NCBI GenBank assembly: GCA_021825285.1
Contig: JAKAHW010000011.1
Coordinates: forward strand, 1 to 6,269
From: a bacterium
GTDB lineage: Bacteria > Patescibacteria > Microgenomatia > Levybacterales > GWA1-39-11
Direction: 5' to 3'
DNA: 6,269 nt
In this document: positions 1 to 6,269 of the stretch, in pieces
Layout: each line of letters starts with the position of its first letter
How positions within the stretch are numbered: position 1 is the first letter of the stretch
Notes under the pieces: model-generated
Told to the model about the DNA's origin: nothing
Databases searched by the model: none
Seen by the model: the letters and a program-made list of their open reading frames with translations, nothing else
Translations under genes and position numbers: made by a program

Positions 1-3
1 TTA

Positions 4-23
4 AATTTTGGGGTTTCAAAATT
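4..23. other. Perfect 7-bp hairpin with 6-base loop
   Basis: AATTTTG (4-10) pairs with CAAAATT (17-23) around the loop GGGTTT. The stem is AT-rich and weak, and no clean T-run follows, so it is not a convincing terminator. It lies directly before the heptamer repeats upstream of atpD. It might mark the end of the preceding gene, which lies outside the window; TAA at 2-4 could be that gene's stop, but this cannot be tested here. Confidence 0.4.
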
Positions 24-24
24 G

Positions 25-59
25 TTTAGGATTTAGATATTAGGATTTAGGATTTAAAT
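25..59. repeat. Degenerate heptanucleotide tandem repeat (TTTAGGA-like)
   Basis: Five consecutive 7-base units can be read: TTTAGGA, TTTAGAT, ATTAGGA, TTTAGGA, TTTAAAT. Two units are identical and the others differ at one to three positions. The array fills almost the whole gap between the hairpin and the atpD start region. Short heptamer arrays of this kind occur between genes in several bacteria, for instance cyanobacterial STRR elements. No function is visible. The AGGA at 49-52 lies 8 bases before the ATG at 61 and could act as a Shine-Dalgarno sequence for that upstream copy of the start. Confidence 0.6.
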
Positions 60-1780
<1,721 letters not shown>

Positions 1781-1789
1781 TATAAATTT

Positions 1790-2074
1790 ATGGCTAAAAC
1801 TACACAAACATTAATTGATTATGTTCAGGTTTATATAGGTGATCCCGAAAAAGTCGTTTTTGAAGGCCAAGCAGAAGCAGTTTCCTCAATAAACGAAAAA
1901 GGTCCTTTTGACGTGTTGCTTGAGCATGAGAATTTCATTTGCACAGTTCAGGAAAAAGTTATAATTCACTTAAAGGGCGGAGAAAAAAAAGAGTTTGAGA
2001 TTCCAAAAGGAATTTTAAAAACAGAGGAAAATAGAGTAAATATCTTTTTGGGAATAGAGGGATTAAGGGAGTGA
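1790..2074 (+). CDS. atpC: F-type ATP synthase subunit epsilon (AtpC), N-terminal domain only
   Basis: The 94-residue product matches the N-terminal beta-sandwich of the epsilon subunit, which sits on the gamma/c-ring part of the central stalk. The best marker is GPFDVLLEHENFI (38-50), the equivalent of the GxFxVLPGHxNF-type stretch of the family, followed by strand-rich sequence ending at LGIEGLRE. Typical bacterial epsilon is about 130-140 residues and ends in two helices that can extend into F1 and inhibit ATP hydrolysis. Those helices are absent here. The gene lies 9 bases after atpD, in the usual atpD-atpC order, without an obvious Shine-Dalgarno sequence. Its TGA is one base from the next ATG. 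The short form occurs in some other bacteria, so it need not be a broken gene. Confidence 0.88.
   Translation: MAKTTQTLIDYVQVYIGDPEKVVFEGQAEAVSSINEKGPFDVLLEHENFICTVQEKVIIHLKGGEKKEFEIPKGILKTEENRVNIFLGIEGLRE
2065..2071 (+). promoter_or_regulatory. Shine-Dalgarno-like site inside the end of atpC
   Basis: AAGGGAG overlaps the last codons of atpC and lies 4 bases before the ATG at 2076. It is the clearest Shine-Dalgarno-like match in front of any gene in the window, and it supports the start at 2076 over the internal Met codon at 2145. Confidence 0.5.
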
Positions 2075-2075
2075 T

Positions 2076-2573
2076 ATGAAGAAGGTTTTGACAAAGAAAA
2101 AAACAAGAAGATATAATAAGAAGGGCGAACATAGAAAGAAACCTATGACAAAAGAACAAAAAATCATAATTGGTTTAATTTCAGGAGTAATTATTATTCT
2201 TGGATTCTTGACTTTTGCTTTAAACGGAAAAAACGTTGAGAGAATTCAGAAGAAAGTAGCAAATAATCAAGGTCCAATCCCCAAAGTTTCCCTTATTCCT
2301 ACCCAAGTTCCCAAAAAAGCAGAAACCATAATGGTAAGTTCTACGGGTTTTATTCCAAATAAAATAACGGTTACTTCCGGGACAGCGGTTAATTTTGCAA
2401 ATTTTTCAGGAAATCCTATTGACATTGAATCGGAAGGAGATAAAACACTTGTTATGAATATAGGAGTGGTTGCAAACGGCGATACGACAGAGCAGAAGCT
2501 TTTATTGAGAGGATCGTATGGTTATTACAACAAATTTCACCCCAATCAAAAAGGAACAATCATCGTTCAGTAG
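2076..2573 (+). CDS. Single-pass membrane protein with degenerate cupredoxin-like domain (copy 1)
   Basis: The 165-residue product has a very basic N-terminal tail (14 Lys/Arg in the first 29 residues), one transmembrane helix (about 30-49), a Pro-containing linker (about 62-82) and a beta-rich domain (83-165). The positive tail predicts the N-terminus inside and the domain outside the membrane. The domain has the cupredoxin pattern: GFIPNKITVTSGTAVNFAN (91-109), then the closing GYYNKFHPNQKGTIIV. In copper-binding relatives the end reads like YYCxxHPxMKG and a His follows the Pro near residue 114. Here Cys is Asn152, Met is Gln158 and the early His is Ile115, so only His155 of the four type 1 copper ligands remains. 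Electron transfer through a blue copper centre is therefore unlikely. The ATG is one base after the atpC stop, so it is probably translated with the ATP synthase genes. Its role is unknown. Confidence 0.82.
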   Translation: MKKVLTKKKTRRYNKKGEHRKKPMTKEQKIIIGLISGVIIILGFLTFALNGKNVERIQKKVANNQGPIPKVSLIPTQVPKKAETIMVSSTGFIPNKITVTSGTAVNFANFSGNPIDIESEGDKTLVMNIGVVANGDTTEQKLLLRGSYGYYNKFHPNQKGTIIVQ

Positions 2574-2593
2574 GTAAAACTTCACAATTGCTA

Positions 2594-2623
2594 TTGACTT
2601 TCTCGCCTTCCTTATATTACGCT
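2594..2623 (+). promoter_or_regulatory. Candidate sigma-70 type promoter for the surface-protein operon
   Basis: A good -35 element, TTGACT (2594-2599), lies in the only sizeable gap between genes. An 18-base spacer leads to TACGCT (2618-2623), which keeps the three most conserved -10 bases (T, A and final T). Better -10 matches nearby, TATATT at 2613-2618 and TAAAAT at 2624-2629, have spacers of 13 and 24 bases, which are unfavourable. A start near 2630 would leave a leader of roughly 20 bases before the pilin ATG, with no Shine-Dalgarno sequence. The exact -10 is uncertain. Confidence 0.45.
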
Positions 2624-2651
2624 TAAAATACGGGGAATAGTACCCGCTGCC

Positions 2652-3623
2652 ATGTCGTTTAAAGAAATTTTTAAACTATTCACCAGAGAAGGTTTTACTC
2701 TTGTCGAGCTTCTTGTAGCTATTGCGGTTTTGGCATCTTTGGCAGGAGGAACGATAATAGCTATAAATCCAGCAGGGCAATTCAATAAAGCAAACGACGC
2801 CAAAAGGCAAAAAGACCTTTCTCAAATTAAGCAAGCACTAGAAGTTTTCTACCACGACAAATCATGTTACCCGAAAGTTGGTGATACCGGTGCGACTGAT
2901 TTTATGACAGCTTTGACAAATGGAGGCGAGTGGAGTCAAAATTCGGGGGCAACGGTTTACATGAAGAAGGTTCCAAGAGATCCAAATGGCTCTCCTTATT
3001 ATTACATAACAGATACAGCTTCGACTTGTCCTCAATGGGCAGTTGTTTTTGCCCAACTGAATAACACTTCGCTTTCCGCATGCAATCTTGATAAAGCTAC
3101 GTGTTTTCCGGGCGGAACAATTACCGGAAATTGGGCCTGTTCGACAGTCGGTTATACCAATTGTAAGCTTCTTGCTGCCGGAACCTTAGGTCCGACAGGA
3201 GTTCCCAACGCGACGCCTACGACTCAGGTTGGGGTAACATTGCCTACTCCTACGTCAATTCCCGGCTCTTTTGATGTCTTAATGAATAGTGTGCCACAGT
3301 TTACATCAGGACTTTTGAGCCCTTATACGCCAGCTACTTCTTCGGATCCGGTTTCTTTGAGCGTAAAAGTCCAAGATCTTGATGCAAACGGAAATGTTTT
3401 GGGTCATATTCAAACCGTTAAGGCAACTGTTTCAACGGATACAAAGCTCACAACTTATACTTTGGTGCGTGACACATCAGCCGGAGGGGATGACACAAAC
3501 GGTACCTGGAAGCTCGGTACTCCATTTACAACCGGTGACACAATAGCAAGTAATTACAAAATTACGTTGGAGGCAGCAGACGATGCGGCACATTCGTCAC
3601 AAGTTACAATATCGGTGAAATAA
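2652..3623 (+). CDS. Type IV pilin-like / pseudopilin protein with extra C-terminal beta domain
   Basis: The product is 323 residues. It begins with a class III (type IV) prepilin signal: a short basic leader, then EGFTLVELL, with prepilin peptidase cleavage expected after Gly14 and the conserved Glu at mature position 5 (Glu19). The hydrophobic helix spans about 15-38. The next part (about 39-175) looks like a GspG/pilin head, with KRQKDLSQIKQALEVFY and the characteristic VPRDPNGSPYYY (107-118). It holds six Cys (72, 126, 144, 151, 163, 171), likely disulfides outside the cell. A Pro/Thr-rich linker (about 181-205) leads to a C-terminal domain (206-323) rich in beta strands, resembling Ig-like domains of surface proteins. 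Most pseudopilins are 130-170 residues, so the second half is an addition. Start: the ATG at 2652 gives a normal-length leader, although no Shine-Dalgarno sequence precedes it. It is the first gene of a tight four-gene run. Assembly genes (pilB, pilC, pilD) are not in the window. Confidence 0.88.
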   Translation: MSFKEIFKLFTREGFTLVELLVAIAVLASLAGGTIIAINPAGQFNKANDAKRQKDLSQIKQALEVFYHDKSCYPKVGDTGATDFMTALTNGGEWSQNSGATVYMKKVPRDPNGSPYYYITDTASTCPQWAVVFAQLNNTSLSACNLDKATCFPGGTITGNWACSTVGYTNCKLLAAGTLGPTGVPNATPTTQVGVTLPTPTSIPGSFDVLMNSVPQFTSGLLSPYTPATSSDPVSLSVKVQDLDANGNVLGHIQTVKATVSTDTKLTTYTLVRDTSAGGDDTNGTWKLGTPFTTGDTIASNYKITLEAADDAAHSSQVTISVK

Positions 3624-3624
3624 T

Positions 3625-4041
3625 ATGAAACATAAGCACGCAATTCTAATGCTGACAATTCTAATAGTGCTTTTTGCCACCGGATTGTTTTTTAGCTCTT
3701 CCAAAATAACGCTGAAACAGGAAAAGAAAACTACAGTAGAACCCAAGTATCCGCCGAAACAAAGTTTCCTAAAATCCCAGCAAGAGGGAATTGTAAAAGT
3801 TGTAAACATTTCTTCCGATCATATAAATCCTTCAACCTTGATCTTGAAGGCAGGGGAAATCGTTCAGGTAATTAATTCAACAAATGAAAGCTTACAGGTG
3901 AAAATCAATATACTAGGGGGAGTTATCTTGACGGTTCCGGGAGGAAAGAGTAGTTATCTAACAAATTTTAATACAAAAGGAGTTTACGAAATGGAGATTG
4001 CGGATAAGCCGGAAATCAAAGGGAAAATTACAGTTGAATGA
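3625..4041 (+). CDS. Single-pass membrane protein with ligand-less cupredoxin-like domain (copy 2)
   Basis: The 138-residue product has a short N-terminus, one transmembrane helix (about 6-23), a Lys/Pro-rich linker (about 27-50) and a beta-rich outer domain (about 54-138). The domain follows the layout of the protein at 2076-2573: INPSTLILKAGEIVQVINST (67-86) corresponds to the opening strands, and KGVYEMEIADKPEIKGKITV (118-137) to the closing GxYxYY...KGxIxV part. No copper ligands remain: there is no Cys, and the closing segment lacks His and Met at the ligand positions. The fold assignment comes from pattern comparison and is less certain than for copy 1. The ATG is one base after the pilin stop, with at most a weak GGTG Shine-Dalgarno (3614-3617), so translation is probably coupled to the pilin. 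It could be a cell-surface structural or pilus-associated protein. No specific function can be named. Confidence 0.7.
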   Translation: MKHKHAILMLTILIVLFATGLFFSSSKITLKQEKKTTVEPKYPPKQSFLKSQQEGIVKVVNISSDHINPSTLILKAGEIVQVINSTNESLQVKINILGGVILTVPGGKSSYLTNFNTKGVYEMEIADKPEIKGKITVE

Positions 4042-4042
4042 T

Positions 4043-4408
4043 ATGAAAAAAGTAATTGTTTTAGTCTTAATTTTAATAACAATAACAATATTCGTAGTCG
4101 GAATTTTTGTCTTGCAAAATTCGGGTGCAATTCCACAAGTGAAAAAGTCCAATTTAAATGAGCAGGCAGGTGCTCCAATAATTGTTGAAATTACCTCAAA
4201 GGGTTTTTCTACAGGGGCTTTGACAACAAGAAAAGGAAACAGTGTTGAATTGAAAAATTCTACTGGTTTGGATGTTGAAATGGTTTCTGAAAAATCAATT
4301 TTTAAGGTTTCTAAAGGGAAGACTTATCCTTTGGAGCTTAAAAATTCAGGGCAGTTTAAATTTACAAATAAAAACAACAGCCAAGTTTTATTGATTATTG
4401 TCCAATAA
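4043..4408 (+). CDS. Single-pass membrane protein, probable third cupredoxin-like relative
   Basis: The 121-residue product has an N-terminal hydrophobic helix right after Met-Lys-Lys (about 4-24), a short linker, and a beta-rich domain (about 44-121). The domain opens with IIVEITSKGFSTGAL (46-60) and RKGNSVELKNSTG (63-75), the same layout as VSSTGFIPNKITV plus SGTAVNFANFSG in the protein at 2076-2573, and both end in IIVQ. There is no Cys and no His in the whole protein, so no type 1 copper site is possible. The helix could be an uncleaved anchor or a signal peptide; no lipobox Cys is present. I chose the ATG at 4043, one base after the previous TGA, over the in-frame ATG at 3998, which lies inside the upstream gene and would put a charged tail before the helix. 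The last base of its stop codon is the first base of the next ATG. Confidence 0.68.
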   Translation: MKKVIVLVLILITITIFVVGIFVLQNSGAIPQVKKSNLNEQAGAPIIVEITSKGFSTGALTTRKGNSVELKNSTGLDVEMVSEKSIFKVSKGKTYPLELKNSGQFKFTNKNNSQVLLIIVQ

Positions 4409-6269
4409 TGAAAAAAATAATTTATTCTTTATCTATTGCCTCAATTGTATTATTTAGTTTTGTTCAAGCTACTCATGCTGATACTTTTAATCCGAATGGA
4501 ACGGGCAAAACCGGCACAATACAGACATACACTGTTCCTACGACCGGAGTTTATACAATAGAAGCTTGGGGAGCGCAAGGAGGTAATAATACTAACGTTC
4601 CATATGCGGGTGGAAAAGGAGCATACATTAAGGGAGATTTCAATCTCACAGCAGGAACAACGCTTCAAATAGCTGTGGGTCAACAAGGAGGGTCGAGTTC
4701 AAATAATGGTAATGGTAGCAATGGCGGCGGCGGAGGCTCTTTTGTTGCTCAAGGGAGCACCTTGAGTACATCAACACCATTGATTGTAGCTGGCGGCGGC
4801 GGAGGGGCAGGAGGAAGCTATTCTAATGGTGCAGCCGGTTATGATGCCGTAACTTCAAATTCAGGCGGCGGCGGATGGCAAAATTTATCCATAGCAGGAG
4901 GCGGAAGTAGTGGTAATGGAGGAGCTGCAATGGATTATGGCGGCGGCGGAGGAGGATTTTCCGGTGCCGGTGCTAATGCTCAAAGTAATACGCTATATGG
5001 ATCCGGCGGTTCTTCTTTTCAGTCTGGTGCTGCAGGGGGACCTAAGGAAACAGTGGGTTGGGGCGGAGGAGATGGAGGTTTTGGCGGCGGCGGCGGCGGC
5101 GGACTTACAGCAGGCGGCGGCGGCGGATACTCAGGTGGCGGAGCTTCAGGAAGCTGGTCAAATACACCACCCGCTGGCGGTGGAGGCTCTTATAACGGTG
5201 GAACAAGTCAAACAAATACTGCGGGAGTTCAAACAGGGGATGGAAAAGTCGTGATAACACCTCCAACAGGCGGAGCAGGGGCAATTACTGTGCGCGGATC
5301 CACGACAGGAACTGTTTCAGCAGGATCAAGTCTTACAATGAATATTCCAACAGGCACAACAACAGGCGATGTTATTGTGGCAGGAATTTTTGCCAACGCA
5401 AATCAAGCAACAGTTCTTGGTATTACTCCTCCAACAGGATGGACTCTTATTCAAAAAGTTGATAATCAGACAGGTACCCTTTATCCTGCCACAGCACTTT
5501 ATTACCATAAAGTTACAAGCGCAGAATCAGGATCTTATACTTGGACTTTTTCAAATTATCTTACAGGAGCTTATGGTGGAGGGTGGATGGCCACTTTTAT
5601 AGGGGCAGATCCTACAAATCCAATAGATGTCTTTAGTGGACAAAATGTTGGAAATGATTTAAGTAGAACAACCTTATATTCTACTCCTTCATTAACGACC
5701 ACAGCTAATAAAGATCTTCTTGTCATGGTGTTTGGTGGAAAATGTCTTGGTACTCCAACTTCATGGACTACGCCCACGGGAAGTTCTGTAATAACCGGTT
5801 CAACTTACGGTGGTTGTTCCGGGGGTTCTGGCTTTTATGCTACACAAACGACAGCAGGAGCAACAGGAGCAATATCTTCCACAGCTCCTGCCTCTTCCTA
5901 TGGAGGAGCAGTTATAGCTGCTTTAAAACCAAAAGGCGCTGTTACAACCGTTGCAAGCAATGGATGGAGCTACAATTCTTTCAACGTAGGAATCACCACA
6001 ACCACAACTAATTTCTCCTATTTCGGAGCAATGTATTCAACAACCAATACAGGAGACTGTAAAACCTGGACAAACACTGGTTATCTTGTAGGCGCTGGGG
6101 GATCACAAACGTTTACCAATTACTATTATACCGTTTCAGGCGTAAACCCTAGTACGAGCTATTACTATTGTGCTTATATGTATGATACGGTAACTGGTGT
6201 TACAGCTTATGGCCAAATTATTACCACTCCAGTTACCACAAATGCCCGTCCGTCTCCTATTGTTAACAC
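4408..6269 (+). CDS. Large secreted glycine-rich adhesin-like protein, 3' end outside window
   Basis: The frame stays open for 620 codons to the window edge. A Sec signal peptide (Met-Lys-Lys, hydrophobic 4-20) probably ends at THA|D (after Ala24). Residues about 26-285 form a glycine-rich domain of the ALK/LTK type (Pfam Gly_rich family, PF12810 as I recall it). It opens with the hallmark YTVPTTGVYTIEAWGAQGG (41-59) and closes with GDGKVVIT (277-284); residues 101-260 are about 42% Gly. Residues about 290-508 resemble a beta-sandwich domain common in bacterial surface proteins (GDVIVAGIF, PPTGWTLIQK, LYYHKVTSAESGSYTWTF, DPTNPIDVFSG), with Cys446 and Cys470. Residues about 511-610 look fibronectin-III-like (STTNTGDCKTW, YYYCAYMYDT), with Cys551 and Cys588 a possible disulfide. 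It starts at TAATG, overlapping the previous stop by one base. A surface or attachment role is inferred. Any C-terminal anchor lies beyond the window. Confidence 0.85.
   Translation, partial: MKKIIYSLSIASIVLFSFVQATHADTFNPNGTGKTGTIQTYTVPTTGVYTIEAWGAQGGNNTNVPYAGGKGAYIKGDFNLTAGTTLQIAVGQQGGSSSNNGNGSNGGGGGSFVAQGSTLSTSTPLIVAGGGGGAGGSYSNGAAGYDAVTSNSGGGGWQNLSIAGGGSSGNGGAAMDYGGGGGGFSGAGANAQSNTLYGSGGSSFQSGAAGGPKETVGWGGGDGGFGGGGGGGLTAGGGGGYSGGGASGSWSNTPPAGGGGSYNGGTSQTNTAGVQTGDGKVVITPPTGGAGAITVRGSTTGTVSAGSSLTMNIPTGTTTGDVIVAGIFANANQATVLGITPPTGWTLIQKVDNQTGTLYPATALYYHKVTSAESGSYTWTFSNYLTGAYGGGWMATFIGADPTNPIDVFSGQNVGNDLSRTTLYSTPSLTTTANKDLLVMVFGGKCLGTPTSWTTPTGSSVITGSTYGGCSGGSGFYATQTTAGATGAISSTAPASSYGGAVIAALKPKGAVTTVASNGWSYNSFNVGITTTTTNFSYFGAMYSTTNTGDCKTWTNTGYLVGAGGSQTFTNYYYTVSGVNPSTSYYYCAYMYDTVTGVTAYGQIITTPVTTNARPSPIVN
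4723..5127 (+). repeat. Dispersed (GGC)nGGA codon-repeat tracts in the glycine-rich domain
   Basis: Six poly-glycine runs share one form, GGC repeated and then GGA: three GGC at 4723-4731, 4792-4800, 4864-4872 and 4939-4947, six at 5083-5100 and four at 5113-5124, each followed directly by GGA. Glycine codons outside these runs in the same gene are mostly GGA and GGT. The tracts are in frame, so slippage would lengthen or shorten glycine loops without breaking the gene. Confidence 0.85.

Noticed and set aside
22..53. Promoter for atpD from TTGTTT and TAGGAT
   Set aside because: The possible -10 elements are 13 or 20 bases from the -35, and both arise from the repeat units themselves, so the match is not convincing.
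25..59. CRISPR array or telomere-like sequence
   Set aside because: Units are 7 bases with no spacers. The resemblance to plant-type telomere repeats is only superficial in a plainly bacterial context.
2145..2147. Internal Met codon as an alternative start for the gene at 2076
   Set aside because: It would remove the basic tail, and no Shine-Dalgarno sequence precedes it, whereas the ATG at 2076 has AAGGGAG upstream and is coupled to atpC.
2574..2651. Rho-independent terminator after the gene at 2076
   Set aside because: No stable hairpin followed by a T-run is present. The only pairing seen, CGGG (2631-2634) with CCCG (2643-2646), is four base pairs with an eight-base loop just before the pilin start.
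2612..2803. Minus-strand 63-residue frame across the promoter region and pilin start
   Set aside because: It overlaps the conserved prepilin signal on the other strand and has no recognisable features.
2072..4041. Recoding of TGA as glycine (as in Gracilibacteria/Absconditabacteria)
   Set aside because: Both TGA codons considered (2072-2074, 4039-4041) sit exactly at the natural ends of domains, each with a new gene start one base later. Reading through would only add unrelated residues.
3998..4042. Earlier in-frame ATG for the gene at 4043
   Set aside because: It lies inside the upstream gene and would add a charged stretch before the hydrophobic helix. The ATG at 4043 fits the stop-T-ATG pattern of the neighbouring genes.
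4910..6011. Plus-strand open frames at 4910-5254, 5369-5602 and 5742-6011
   Set aside because: All overlap the long open frame from 4408 in other phases. That frame has a signal peptide and recognisable domains throughout, and these have none.

Overview
The window looks like a piece of a small-genome Candidate Phyla Radiation (Patescibacteria) bacterium, most likely from the Microgenomates (OP11) side. The grounds are: AT-rich coding DNA, very tight gene packing, almost no Shine-Dalgarno sequences, a strongly divergent F1 beta subunit, a minimal epsilon subunit, and small membrane-anchored proteins next to a type IV pilin-like protein. The phylum is an inference from remembered family resemblance and no search was run. 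TGA reads as an ordinary stop: two genes end in TGA and the next ATG follows one base later in another frame. This argues against the recoded Gracilibacteria/Absconditabacteria lineages. All genes are on the + strand.

Region 1 (1-2573) is the end of an ATP synthase operon. It starts with a short AT-rich leader holding a hairpin, a degenerate heptamer repeat and a broken tandem copy of the atpD start. Next come atpD (catalytic beta subunit with a disordered tail of about 100 residues), atpC (epsilon with only the beta-sandwich domain), and a coupled gene for a single-pass membrane protein with a degenerate cupredoxin-like domain.

Region 2 (2574-2651) is the only real intergenic gap between genes. 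It carries a plausible promoter, so a second transcription unit probably starts here.

Region 3 (2652-6269) is a surface-protein operon with no gaps. It encodes a type IV pilin-like protein with an extra C-terminal beta domain, two more small anchored proteins with cupredoxin-like folds but no copper ligands, and a large secreted protein that runs off the window end. The last is a 620-codon open frame with a signal peptide, a glycine-rich ALK/LTK-type domain, a beta-sandwich domain and a fibronectin-III-like domain. Junctions are stop-N-ATG or TAATG, so translation is probably coupled.

The most interesting material is the set of three ligand-poor cupredoxin-like proteins spread over an ATP synthase operon and a pilin/adhesin operon, and the pilin/adhesin operon itself as a possible host-attachment or surface-assembly module. 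No RNA genes, insertion sequences, CRISPR arrays or convincing terminators were seen. The only non-coding stretches are 1-88, 1781-1789 and 2574-2651; none exceeds 300 bases.
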